Shown here: in pieces, positions 33,036 through 40,657 of the stretch
How the letters are laid out: every line of letters starts with the position of its first letter
Numbering within the stretch: the stretch's first letter is position 1
Source of the DNA: Fibrobacter sp.
Lineage (GTDB): Bacteria > Fibrobacterota > Fibrobacteria > Fibrobacterales > Fibrobacteraceae
Assembly: GCA_024399035.1 (NCBI GenBank)
Contig: JAKSID010000023.1
Coordinates: 1-41,982, forward strand
Length of the DNA: 41,982 nt
Reading direction: 5' to 3'
Program-made: the position numbers and the translations under genes
The notes under the pieces: model-generated
What the model saw: only the letters and a program-made list of their open reading frames with translations
Databases searched by the model: none
What the model was told of the DNA's origin: nothing

Positions 33036-34342
33036 TGCGATTCTTTTTGTCCATAGCCACTATTGCTTGCCTGGCGCTCACAGGAGTGTCACTGGTCGCT
33101 TGTTCCAGTGATGGTTCTCCTTCTGGTTCCAATGGCAACACTGCTGGCATTGAAATTGGCAATCCCACATTGGCTTTGACCGCAGACTTTACTGTGGATT
33201 ATTCTGATGTCGAAACTGTTGTTCTCAAGAAGTCCGCTCCCGAAGAAGGACCTGTGGTGCTGGATTCCTTCGCCCTTGATTTGACAGAAGTGCGCACTTA
33301 TGCCAGCTATTACATCTACATGCCGTTCTACAATGCGTTGGAAGGTATGATGGTGTGGCCCACCTATGGCGATTTTGAAGCGGCTTCGGATTCCGCCGCT
33401 CTGACAGTTTCCTTTACCGACGAAACTGTTGTGGACAAGGCTTTCAATAACATTGAATTGCTGGATGGCGGTTTCCTTAAGGAAATCGGTGTCACCTTCA
33501 GGCCTTACGTTGCCGACGATATTTATGGCCGCGTCAAGATCGATGGTGAATACGTTCCCTTTGTCTATGACCTGGCCGACTTCCAGCATCTGCAGTTGCG
33601 TTACCACTATTCTCAGATTGCAATTGATACTGTAAATAAGATTGCTAATCTGTCTGTGGTGTTCCGTGCCAAGCTCTTTACCGAAGGTGTTGATTTCTCT
33701 AAGGCCAATGTCTCTGAAGATGGCGTAATCTACATTGACCAGAAGAATAACACGGATCTTTGGGATGAACTGAATGAACGCTTTGTTCCTAGCTTCCAGC
33801 CCTTGCGTTATAGCTACACCAATGCCGCTGGCGAAGACAGCACAAATTACGTGGACGACGTTTGGAATGGACTTGCTGCTGATGTTGGTGAAAATACCTT
33901 GATCAATGGAAACTTCCAGTCCCCCTTTACCACTGACTGGATCCTTGTGACTCAGCTTGGCGGTAAGGCTGATACCACCGTGATTGTTGAAAATGAAAAG
34001 GAACGCATTATGAAGGTGGATGTAACCGAAGGTGGTAACAACTCCTACAGCGTGCAGCTCCTGCAAGAAAATGTTGCTCTCATCGAAGGCGTCAAGTACA
34101 AGTGCGTGTTTACCATCTGGTCCGATGTGGCGGATTCCATTACCGCCCGTATCGGTTCCTACGATACTTATGAGACCGTGGGCTTCTCCAAGCATGTCTT
34201 TGTGAATACCAGCGGGGCTTCTATCCAAGAAGAATTCGTGGCCAAAAAGAGTGACCCCTTCGCCCGCTTCGAATTGAATCTGGGCAAGCAAAAACGCAAG
34301 TTCTGGATCAAGGAAGTCCAGGTCCAGCGCCTAAGCAAGTAG
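33035..34342 (+). CDS. lipoprotein with CBM4/9-like C-terminal domain
   Basis: A 435-residue lipoprotein. The signal peptide MRFFLSIATIACLALTGVSL leads to a lipobox ending VAC, then a Ser/Gly-rich linker (SSDGSPSGSNGN). Residues about 40-280 are a beta-rich domain I do not recognise, opening with IEIGNPTLALTADF. Residues about 290-435 resemble a CBM4/9-type jelly roll (LINGNFQSPFTTDWILVTQ, SYSVQLLQENVALIEGVKY, SDPFARFELNLG), so carbohydrate binding at the cell surface is likely. The start ATG 33035 has GAGGAG at 33025-33030 and overlaps the regulator's stop; the GTG at 33032 is too close to the ribosome site. A strong terminator follows 9 bp after the stop. Confidence 0.85.
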   Translation: MRFFLSIATIACLALTGVSLVACSSDGSPSGSNGNTAGIEIGNPTLALTADFTVDYSDVETVVLKKSAPEEGPVVLDSFALDLTEVRTYASYYIYMPFYNALEGMMVWPTYGDFEAASDSAALTVSFTDETVVDKAFNNIELLDGGFLKEIGVTFRPYVADDIYGRVKIDGEYVPFVYDLADFQHLQLRYHYSQIAIDTVNKIANLSVVFRAKLFTEGVDFSKANVSEDGVIYIDQKNNTDLWDELNERFVPSFQPLRYSYTNAAGEDSTNYVDDVWNGLAADVGENTLINGNFQSPFTTDWILVTQLGGKADTTVIVENEKERIMKVDVTEGGNNSYSVQLLQENVALIEGVKYKCVFTIWSDVADSITARIGSYDTYETVGFSKHVFVNTSGASIQEEFVAKKSDPFARFELNLGKQKRKFWIKEVQVQRLSK

Positions 34343-34350
34343 CTTTTCAA

Positions 34351-34387
34351 AAACGTCGCTAGTAAAATCTAGCGGCGTTTTCTATTT
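34351..34387 (+). terminator. terminator of the TIGR02147-lipoprotein operon
   Basis: A 12-bp stem (34351-34362 with 34369-34380, one G-T pair) around TAAAAT, followed by TCTATTTTT. Confidence 0.9.
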
Positions 34388-34416
34388 TTACCCTCGTATT
34401 GAACAGGTAAAAAAGT

Positions 34417-36201
34417 ATGGCAATTATTCCTACTCTCAAAGACAATCTCGTTATCGAGAATATCCGCCCGAATATCGAAGGCGGCCGTTTCATGATCAAG
34501 CGCGAGCCGGGTGATACCGTGACCGTGCAGGCAGACATCTTCCGTCATAGCCACGAGAAGTACGATGCCGCAATCTTCTTCCGCCATGTGCCCGCAGAAG
34601 CCCCTGCAAAGAAGAACGCAAAGACTGCCAAGTCCACCAAGGCTGCTGCCGTCAAGTGGGAACAGGCTCCCATGCATTTCGTGGACAACGATCTTTGGGA
34701 AGGCTCCTTTACTGTCAATAACATCGGCTACTACGAATACAAGATTTGCGCATGGACCAAGGAACCCAAGGATGTTCCTACCGAAAGCCCGGTGATGAAG
34801 CTCCGTGTGGACCCGACCTATGCACGTACCGGTACCTGGTACGAAATGTGGCCCAAGAGCCAGGGCACTGACCCCACCAAGAGTGCAACCTGGAAGGACT
34901 GCGAAAAGCAGCTGGACTACATTGCTGACCTCGGCTTTGACACTGTTTATCTGGTTCCCATTCACCCCATTGGCGTGACCAACCGTAAGGGTGCCAACAA
35001 TGCCCTCCACGCCAAGACCGACAAGAAGGGTAAGCCCCTGGAACCGGGTTGCCCCTATGCTGTGGGTAACAAGTTCGGTGGCCACTATGCTACTGACCCT
35101 GAACTAGGCTCCATGAAGGACTTTGAACACTTTGCTAAGGCCGCCCGCGGGAAGGGCTTGCGCCTGGCTCTGGACATCGCTCTGAACTGCTCTCCGGACC
35201 ACCCCTACGTTAAGGAACATCCGGAATGGTTCTACCACGAACCCGATGGCTCCATCAAGTTTGCAGAAAATCCGCCCAAGAAGTACGAAGATATTTACCC
35301 CTTCGACTACTACAACAAGAACTACAAGGAACTGTGGCAGGAAATCGAAAACATCATCTTGTTCTGGGCCGACAAGGGCATCGAGATTTTCCGTATCGAC
35401 AATCCCCACACCAAGCCGTTCCCCTTCTGGGAATGGCTCATCGCCGACGTGAAGGAAAAGCGTCCGGAACTGGTGTTCCTGGCAGAAGCCTTCACCCGCC
35501 CCAAGATGATGCATCGCCTGGCCAAGGCTGGCTTCGACATGAGCTACACCTACTTCGCATGGCGTAGCGCCAAGTGGGAATTCGAACAGTACCTGAAGGA
35601 ACTGACCCAGTCCGACGCCAAGGAATACATGCGCGGCATCTTCTTCCCGACCACACCGGACATCTTCCCCAAGTACCTGGCTTACAAGGGCGCCAACGCA
35701 TTCAAGCAGCGCTACTTCCTGGCTGGTACCTTGAGCAGCCTTACCGGTATGTATAACGGTTACGAACTCTGCGAAAACATTCCTTCTCCCATCAAGGAAG
35801 AACTGCAGGATTCCGAAAAGTACCAGTACAAGGTTCATAACTGGGCCGGCCCCGGCATCCAGGACTTCGTCCGCCGCGTGAACACCGCCCGCCTGGAACA
35901 TCCGGCTCTCCAGGAATACGACAACCTGGACTTCCACTACTGCGCCAACGACCAGCTCATGGTTTACTCCAAGAAGACTGGCGATGACGTTCTCCTGTTC
36001 GTCTGCAACATGGACATGGACAACGCCCAGGAAGGCATGGTGGAACTGGATATGGCAAAGCTCGGCCTGGAAGAAGATTCCTTCTTCTTCTTGAAGGACC
36101 TCATTACCGATGAAGGCTTTGTCTGGCGCGGCAACAAGAACTTCGTCCGTCTTGACCCGAACAAGGCTCCGGGCCACCTGCTGGTTCTTAAGAAGATTTA
36201 G
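34417..36201 (+). CDS. glgE: alpha-1,4-glucan:maltose-1-phosphate maltosyltransferase
   Basis: A 594-residue GH13 subfamily-3 enzyme. The N-terminal DUF3416-type domain starts VIENIRPNIEGGRFMIKREP. The catalytic barrel has VYLVPIHPIG, LALDIALNCSPDHPYV, the nucleophile D328 in FRIDNPHTKPF and the acid/base E357 in LAEAFTRP. The 29-residue distance between these equals that in characterised Streptomyces GlgE (D394/E423). A C-terminal beta domain ends PGHLLVLKK. It extends alpha-glucan with maltose units from maltose 1-phosphate. An Ala/Lys-rich insertion (AEAPAKKNAKTAKSTKAAA) sits in the N-domain. It is about 60-80 residues shorter than actinobacterial GlgE. The maltose-1-phosphate donor enzyme is not nearby. 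The gene is monocistronic, flanked by terminators. Confidence 0.93.
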   Translation: MAIIPTLKDNLVIENIRPNIEGGRFMIKREPGDTVTVQADIFRHSHEKYDAAIFFRHVPAEAPAKKNAKTAKSTKAAAVKWEQAPMHFVDNDLWEGSFTVNNIGYYEYKICAWTKEPKDVPTESPVMKLRVDPTYARTGTWYEMWPKSQGTDPTKSATWKDCEKQLDYIADLGFDTVYLVPIHPIGVTNRKGANNALHAKTDKKGKPLEPGCPYAVGNKFGGHYATDPELGSMKDFEHFAKAARGKGLRLALDIALNCSPDHPYVKEHPEWFYHEPDGSIKFAENPPKKYEDIYPFDYYNKNYKELWQEIENIILFWADKGIEIFRIDNPHTKPFPFWEWLIADVKEKRPELVFLAEAFTRPKMMHRLAKAGFDMSYTYFAWRSAKWEFEQYLKELTQSDAKEYMRGIFFPTTPDIFPKYLAYKGANAFKQRYFLAGTLSSLTGMYNGYELCENIPSPIKEELQDSEKYQYKVHNWAGPGIQDFVRRVNTARLEHPALQEYDNLDFHYCANDQLMVYSKKTGDDVLLFVCNMDMDNAQEGMVELDMAKLGLEEDSFFFLKDLITDEGFVWRGNKNFVRLDPNKAPGHLLVLKKI

Positions 36202-36340
36202 AAGGCGAGCGTCGCAGAAATAAGCTTGCTTATTTCTATGACCGAGCCGAAAGATCTAGCCCTCGAAGAGGGACAAGATTTAGGAGGCGCATTACGGCGT
36301 CACTCTGGGGCTTAGGCCCGGAATCTCCAAAATTTCAAAA
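36202..36340 (+). other. structured 3' end of glgE
   Basis: About 140 bp without a gene and with several small hairpins in series: GCGA/TCGC (36205-36215), an exact 9-bp hairpin AGAAATAAG/CTTATTTCT around CTTG (36216-36237), CCCTC/GAGGG (36260-36272) and a GGGC...GCCC pair near 36310. It precedes the terminator, so it is transcribed with glgE. A dispersed repeat element or a small RNA made from the 3' end are both possible. Confidence 0.45.
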
Positions 36341-36367
36341 GTACCGACCACCCGTCGGTGCTTTTTT
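36341..36367 (+). terminator. glgE terminator
   Basis: GTACCGAC (36341-36348) pairs with GTCGGTGC (36354-36361, one G-T pair) around CACCC, followed by six T. Confidence 0.9.
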
Positions 36368-36395
36368 GCAATTCTGGACTTTTCTCTTGTAAAAG

Positions 36396-36671
36396 AGGAC
36401 TAAACAAAAAAAATGGGTGGTTTGGTCCTTTGAAAATGTCCATAAATTCTGTTTATTATTTTGTTTGTAATTTCTAGTAAGTGGATATAAGGACTAAATC
36501 GAAGAAACGTTGATTTTAGTCCTTGGTTTGGTCCGCAAGAAAAAACTTAAAATGGGAAAAATCGTTAAAACATCCTTGTGAAAAGGACTAAATTGCATAA
36601 TTCCTTTTTTTAGTCCTTAGCTCGCACTGTGTGCAAAGGACTATATGGGAGAAATTTGTTCTTTTAGTCCT
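36396..36671. repeat. array of four inverted-repeat elements AGGACTAAA...TTTAGTCCT
   Basis: Four elements each have a left half AAGGACTAAA-like and a right half TTTAGTCCTT-like: 36396-36429, 36489-36524, 36583-36618 and 36636-36671. Distance from GGAC to GTCC is 28, 28, 28 and 29 bp. The GGAC cores are 94, 94 and 53 bp apart. Sequence between the halves and between elements is not conserved. An isolated extra half GGTTTGGTCC (36525-36534) repeats the right half of the first element exactly. There is no open frame, no terminator T run after the stems and no equal-length unique spacer pattern of a CRISPR array. Function is unknown. Confidence 0.8.
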
Positions 36672-36720
36672 CAATTATGATAAAAATTGCGATTTTTTCA
36701 AATTGTGGGTTTAACGGGTG

Positions 36721-36728
36721 TATATTTA
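36721..36728 (+). promoter_or_regulatory. possible -7-like box TATATTTA of the thioesterase gene
   Basis: The box lies 54 bp before ATG 36783; the leader would include the four-unit 7-bp repeat tract. Confidence 0.3.
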
Positions 36729-36751
36729 TAAACGAACATTCGCAAGGTCGT

Positions 36752-36779
36752 TTGACCTGTAACCTAAAACCAGTAACCT
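36752..36779. repeat. tract of four 7-bp units (NNAACCT type)
   Basis: Four consecutive 7-bp units (gtaacct occurs twice) end 3 bp before the ATG of the thioesterase gene. It has the same unit length, copy number and CCT core as the tracts at 12087 and 15337. Confidence 0.65.
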
Positions 36780-36782
36780 AAT

Positions 36783-37535
36783 ATGATTGATATTTATTCT
36801 CTCGCTAAGAATCCGTTGGTATTCCAGAAACCTCGCACCATTACTTCCGCATACATCGACGTGTCCGGAAAGATGGGCATTGCGCAAACGGTGCTCATGG
36901 TTCAGGATAATTTTTGCGAGAATTTTGGCGCCATCAAACAGGACAATTTCTTTGTGAAATCCAAGGGCGGTTACTGGGCGATTTCCAAGGCCAAGTTCAA
37001 GTTTATGAAGCGCCCGTTCTGGGGCGACAAAGTGGTGACTACCTCTTTCCCTGCAAATACTTCCCTGGTTCGTACGGTGGAAAACACTGCCATTACAACG
37101 CCCGGCGGCGAACCCATTGTCCTTGCAATTCAAGAGGCTTGCTGCCTCAGCATCGATCGCCACCGCCCCATGAAATTGTCTGCGGTGGAATTCCCTACGC
37201 AGGAATCGCCCACGCCTTTTATGGCCGACGGCTTTGACCGTTTTAACGAAGCGGCCATCAAGTACGAAGAAGTGTACCAGCAAAAGATTCTGCCTCAGCA
37301 TATCGATATGTCTCATCACATGAACAACATCGAGTACGTCAAGTTGGCACTCAATGTGTTCAGCATCGAGGACCTTGAAATGTGCACTCCGTCGGAATTG
37401 GAAGTCCACTTTCTGGGCGAATCTTTGATCGGTCAGACGCTCCGCATTTTCCGTGCGGAACATAATGGCGCCACCTACATGAAAATTCTTGAAGGTGAAC
37501 GAGCCGTCTTTGAAATGAAAATGCGAATGATGTAA
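36783..37535 (+). CDS. acyl-ACP thioesterase
   Basis: A 250-residue double-hotdog thioesterase of the acyl-ACP thioesterase family (Pfam Acyl-ACP_TE). The N-terminal hotdog covers about residues 15-125 (GYWAISKAKFKFMKRPFWGD) and the second about 150-250. The second contains HIDMSHHMNNIEYVKLAL (173-190), the site region with H173, D175, H178/H179, N181/N182 and Y185. It releases free fatty acids from acyl carrier protein, ending chain elongation in the cytoplasm. Length matches bacterial members. There is no ribosome site; the ATG follows the 7-bp repeat tract by three bases, and a TATATTTA box lies 54 bp upstream. The gene is alone and converges on the CBM9-like gene. Confidence 0.87.
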   Translation: MIDIYSLAKNPLVFQKPRTITSAYIDVSGKMGIAQTVLMVQDNFCENFGAIKQDNFFVKSKGGYWAISKAKFKFMKRPFWGDKVVTTSFPANTSLVRTVENTAITTPGGEPIVLAIQEACCLSIDRHRPMKLSAVEFPTQESPTPFMADGFDRFNEAAIKYEEVYQQKILPQHIDMSHHMNNIEYVKLALNVFSIEDLEMCTPSELEVHFLGESLIGQTLRIFRAEHNGATYMKILEGERAVFEMKMRMM

Positions 37536-37558
37536 TCGCTGACGTTGCAGCTTTTAAT

Positions 37559-37574
37559 CGCGAGTCGCGGTTTT
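37559..37574. terminator. weak hairpin between convergent genes
   Basis: CGCG/CGCG around AGT, followed by GTTTTAG, lies 24 bp after the thioesterase stop. The stem is only 4-5 bp. Confidence 0.3.
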
Positions 37575-37585
37575 AGTTGCTGTCG

Positions 37586-38155
37586 TTACTGCTGCGGCAG
37601 AGACTCCCAGATTTCCTGGAAAAATTCCGGACGATGAAAGTCCGGCTTTTCGGTGTCGATGGGAAAGGCGCTCAGGTAGTGCGGTGTCTTGGCCTTGTCG
37701 GCACACTTGTAGAAATTACCCAGCAACTGGATTCCGTCAAAGGATTTGATCCCGAAAATGGATGCGGGAATCTGGATGGTCATGCCCCAGCAAATGAGAT
37801 TGCCTGCGACACTTGCGACCTGCTTGGTGCAATTGATGGTTTTAAGCTGAGCAAGGCTCAGTTCTGTGCGTTCGTCGCGATTGATGCCGTGCGCTGCATA
37901 GATGTGACCGCGGCAAGTCACTTCAAAATTGAAATACTCTTCGGTATTGGCCGGGTTCTTCAGAAATACTTCTACGCAAGAGTCTTCCCAGCTATGGTCT
38001 CCGTCTCTCTTGATTTCGGAACGGAAGCATTCCTGGGGTTCTTCGACGGTGAAAAAAACTTGAATAAAGTCAGAAGACTTAACCACTTCGACCAAAGCCA
38101 CAGGGAGAGTTATACCCTGGTTGGCGGTCCAATTCATATTAGCGCGCATGATCAT
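37586..38155 (-). CDS. CBM9-like carbohydrate-binding domain protein
   Basis: A 189-residue single-domain protein of the CBM9/DOMON type. The landmarks are NWTANQGITLPVALVEVV, FFTVEEPQECFRSEIKRDGD, the WEDSCVEVFLKN strand typical of these domains, YFNFEVTCRGHIYAAHG and the closing LGNFYKCADKAKTPHYLSAF with a PDFHRPEFF tail. It probably binds a sugar or glycan. There is no signal peptide, so it is cytosolic, which is unusual for a carbohydrate-binding domain on its own. I chose ATG 38155 because a TATCTTTT box ends 6 nt before it; the frame is open to TTG 38173, and ATG 38149 and 38137 are alternatives. It is divergent from spoVG. Confidence 0.8.
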   Translation of the reverse strand: MIMRANMNWTANQGITLPVALVEVVKSSDFIQVFFTVEEPQECFRSEIKRDGDHSWEDSCVEVFLKNPANTEEYFNFEVTCRGHIYAAHGINRDERTELSLAQLKTINCTKQVASVAGNLICWGMTIQIPASIFGIKSFDGIQLLGNFYKCADKAKTPHYLSAFPIDTEKPDFHRPEFFQEIWESLPQQ

Positions 38156-38161
38156 ATAAGG

Positions 38162-38169
38162 AAAAGATA
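38162..38169 (-). promoter_or_regulatory. -7-like box TATCTTTT of the CBM9-like gene
   Basis: The box ends 6 nt before ATG 38155. Confidence 0.4.
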
Positions 38170-38199
38170 GCAAAATCTTATGATTATTGAATGCCCAAA

Positions 38200-38215
38200 T
38201 TGATCAGTTTGATCA
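38200..38215. promoter_or_regulatory. twin TTGATCA sites upstream of the spoVG promoter
   Basis: Two copies of TTGATCA start 9 bp apart (38200 and 38209), 54 bp upstream of the sigma-54 -24 box. Position and palindromic core suit an activator or repressor site. They also lie just upstream of the divergent CBM9-like promoter. Confidence 0.4.
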
Positions 38216-38269
38216 CTTTTAATCACTCCAAAATTGCGTTTTTCGCTTAAAAAAGCGAAGTTTCCTACT

Positions 38270-38284
38270 TGGCACAGGTTTTGC
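38270..38284 (+). promoter_or_regulatory. sigma-54 promoter of spoVG
   Basis: TGGCAC-N5-TTGC matches the RpoN -24/-12 consensus exactly, 78 bp upstream of the spoVG ATG. The leader contains CCTGCA/TGCAGG (38309-38324) and a strong ribosome site TAGGAGG at 38349-38355. Confidence 0.8.
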
Positions 38285-38361
38285 GTTTATGGGTCGTCAT
38301 TGAAAACGCCTGCAATGGTGCAGGGGGCAATGAACATTACAGATAACATAGGAGGCCTATA

Positions 38362-38718
38362 ATGGCAAACGAAAATGAACACGCAGCTGGCAAGGCTGCA
38401 GAAAAGACTGCGGGTTCCGCAGAACAGAAGGCAGCCCAGTTTGAGTGCTTGGCTGTAACCAACGTTCAGGTTTTTCCCTTTAAGGAAGGCCCGAGCCTGG
38501 GTCACATGAAGGGCTTGGCTACGGTGGTTTTGAACGACCAGATGCTGATCCGCGGTCTTCGCGTGATGGATGGCGAAAACGGTCTCTTCGTGGGCTATCC
38601 CAACGACCCGTTCTACAAGGGCGAAGACTTCCGCTCTATTTGCAACCCTATTACTCGTCAGCTTCGCGAACACATTGAAAACTGCGTCCTCGAAAAGTAT
38701 CAGGCATCCGTAGCTTAG
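38362..38718 (+). CDS. spoVG: SpoVG-family RNA/DNA-binding regulator
   Basis: A 118-residue protein. The first 25 residues are an Ala/Glu/Lys-rich extension, and the rest is the SpoVG domain: VTNVQVFPFKEG, GLATVVLNDQMLIRGLRVMDGENGLFVGYP and a closing helix with ICNPITRQLREHIENCVLEKY. SpoVG homologues in Gram-positives and spirochaetes bind nucleic acid and regulate many genes after transcription or at promoters; in a non-sporulating organism it is a general regulator. It has the best ribosome site of the region (AGGAGG, 6-nt spacing), a structured leader and a sigma-54 promoter, which suggests tightly controlled, high expression. The yifB gene follows after 11 bp. Confidence 0.93.
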   Translation: MANENEHAAGKAAEKTAGSAEQKAAQFECLAVTNVQVFPFKEGPSLGHMKGLATVVLNDQMLIRGLRVMDGENGLFVGYPNDPFYKGEDFRSICNPITRQLREHIENCVLEKYQASVA

Positions 38719-38729
38719 GCAGGTTTTCT

Positions 38730-40262
38730 TTGTTCCGTCGAATCCGTTCTTACTGTTTGTTTGGAATAAAAGCGGTCCCCGTCTGCGTCGAAGTCGATGC
38801 AAGTCAGGGACTGCCTGGTTTTACTTTGGTTGGTTTGCCGGACAATGCGGTAAGGGAATCTAGGGAGCGTGTGGTCTCGGCCATTCGTTCCATAGGCAAG
38901 GTGGTGACAGGTTTCCGTACAACGGTGAACCTGTCGCCCGCGGATTTGCGAAAGGAAGGAAGTGCCTTGGATTTACCTCTGGCCATCGGTCTTCTGGTGG
39001 CTACGGAGGAAATCGAAGTTCCTGAATTGGAACGTTTGGTGTTTGTAGGAGAGCTTTCCCTGGACGGCTTGCTTAAGCCTGTCCGCGGCGTTCTTTCTAT
39101 TGCCATGGACTTGGTTGCAGATACGAATAGTGTATTGGTGATTCCTCGTGCCAACGAGCGTGAGGCGGCTATGGTGGACGGTATCCGTTATGTGTGTGCG
39201 GATACCTTGGATGAATGCGTTAAGCTGCTTGAAGCGGGGGCTGTGTCTAAGTCTGTGCGTTCTGCGGGATTGAAAAAACTGCGAGATGAAAAAGAATTTT
39301 TTGACGTGCCCGACTTTAAAAACGTTGTGGGCATGGAAGGGGTTAAGAGGGCTCTTGAAGTGGCCGCCGCTGGCGCCCACAATTTTCTACTCGTAGGTTC
39401 GCCTGGGGCGGGCAAGACTTTGTGTGCAAAGTGCCTGCCGGGAATCCTTCCTGCCATGACGGATGCTGAGATTCTTGAAACAACGAGGATTCACTCCTGC
39501 GCTCGCCTCCTCGGGGCCGCAGACGACTTTAAACCTGTTCTGCATCGCCCCATACGTATGCCGCATCATTCGGCGTCTATGGTTTCATTGGTGGGCGGCG
39601 GCGGTCGCTTACGCCCGGGGGAGGCGAGTCTTGCACATAATGGTTTGCTGTTTCTGGACGAACTTCCGGAGTTTAACCGCGCGGTGCTGGAGGCCTTGCG
39701 CGAACCTATGGAGGAGGGTGCTATTACCGTCAGCCGCATCAGCGGTTCCGTTGTATGGCCGGCCCGCTTTATGATGGGCGCCGCCATGAATCCATGCCCT
39801 TGCGGGTACTCCATGGATCCCAGGCGTAGTTGCACTTGCTTGCCCGATGCCCGCAAACGGTATCAGGAAAAAATTTCCGGTCCGTTGCTGGACCGCATCG
39901 ACATCCAGGTCAGCGTACCTCCGGTAGAGGTTGAACAATTTGCTGGCTCATCCACTGCAGAATCTTCCGCAGAAATCCGCAAGCGTGTGTACGCCGCAAG
40001 AGAAATCCAGCAGGCGCGCTTCAAAGGAACGACCTTCAAGTCCAACGCCGAGATGACCTCGGAGTTCGCCAAGGAATCCTGCAAAATGACAAAGGCAACA
40101 GAGCGTTTTGCAATCTCTGCTGCCGATAAAATGAACTTGAGCGCCCGAGGTTATTATCGCTTACTCAAGGTGGCAAGAACTATCGCGGACTTGCGCCATG
40201 GCGAATCTGTGGAGATTTTGGACCTTTCAGAAGCCTTGCGCTACAGGTCCTTCCGCTCATAA
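38730..40262 (+). CDS. YifB/ComM-family Mg-chelatase-like AAA ATPase
   Basis: A 510-residue protein. The N-terminal Lon-protease-like domain (VCVEVDASQGLPGFTLVGLPDNAV..., about residues 10-165) is followed by the AAA+ Mg-chelatase subunit ChlI domain: Walker A GSPGAGKT (223-230), LFLDELPEF as Walker B, and NPCPCGYSMDPRRSCTC with the four-Cys element. The C-terminal part holds LLDRIDIQVSVPPVE and a helical lid with SARGYYRLLKVARTIADL. ComM is a branch-migration helicase that extends heteroduplex during natural transformation and recombination. The start is TTG 38730 with AGG six bases upstream; the frame has no better start. It is co-transcribed with spoVG. Confidence 0.92.
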   Translation: MFRRIRSYCLFGIKAVPVCVEVDASQGLPGFTLVGLPDNAVRESRERVVSAIRSIGKVVTGFRTTVNLSPADLRKEGSALDLPLAIGLLVATEEIEVPELERLVFVGELSLDGLLKPVRGVLSIAMDLVADTNSVLVIPRANEREAAMVDGIRYVCADTLDECVKLLEAGAVSKSVRSAGLKKLRDEKEFFDVPDFKNVVGMEGVKRALEVAAAGAHNFLLVGSPGAGKTLCAKCLPGILPAMTDAEILETTRIHSCARLLGAADDFKPVLHRPIRMPHHSASMVSLVGGGGRLRPGEASLAHNGLLFLDELPEFNRAVLEALREPMEEGAITVSRISGSVVWPARFMMGAAMNPCPCGYSMDPRRSCTCLPDARKRYQEKISGPLLDRIDIQVSVPPVEVEQFAGSSTAESSAEIRKRVYAAREIQQARFKGTTFKSNAEMTSEFAKESCKMTKATERFAISAADKMNLSARGYYRLLKVARTIADLRHGESVEILDLSEALRYRSFRS

Positions 40263-40291
40263 ACTGCGACCGACTTTTTGGTTACGGAAAA

Positions 40292-40657
40292 CTAGCGGGT
40301 GATTTTTATGGAGGAAGTTGCGCCCTTGCAGTTGGAAATTGCCATGGGCTTGCTGACGGAAACTTCTACAGCTTCGGCCTTGGGATGATTCTCCAGAACA
40401 TACTTGGCGGTTTCCACAACTAGAGTTTCTTCTAGCTGGAAACAAGAACGGCGGATGAACCCTTTGAGGTCCTCCGCCAATTCTGCATAATCAATAGAGT
40501 GAGCCAGATCTTCGTTACGGGCTGCCAGGGTAAAATCCAACCAAATAGAAACGTTCAATACAATGGGCTGTTCGTTCTCGCGTTCAACGGGAAGAGTCCC
40601 GATGATGCAGTCGAACTGGAGGTCTTGGATTGAAATTTTACCCTTGCCGATTACCAT
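40292..40657 (-). CDS. folB: dihydroneopterin aldolase
   Basis: A 121-residue FolB, which cleaves dihydroneopterin to 6-hydroxymethyl-dihydropterin in folate synthesis. The sequence GKISIQDLQFDCIIGTLPVERENEQP is the family opening, with the catalytic-site Glu in ERE. IDYAELAEDLKGFI supplies the conserved Tyr, and LEETLVVETAKYVL and VEVSVSKPMAI follow, the last with the conserved Lys. Length is standard. Its ATG overlaps the end of the preceding Asp-rich gene by 7 bp (ATGGTAA), so the two are translationally coupled although unrelated in function. No other fol gene is in the window. Confidence 0.92.
   Translation of the reverse strand: MVIGKGKISIQDLQFDCIIGTLPVERENEQPIVLNVSIWLDFTLAARNEDLAHSIDYAELAEDLKGFIRRSCFQLEETLVVETAKYVLENHPKAEAVEVSVSKPMAISNCKGATSSIKITR

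Noticed and set aside
36396..36671. Inverted-repeat array considered as a CRISPR array
   Set aside because: The conserved parts are separated halves of a palindrome, not a continuous 24-40-bp repeat. Only four units exist, one with different spacing, and no cas gene is in the window.
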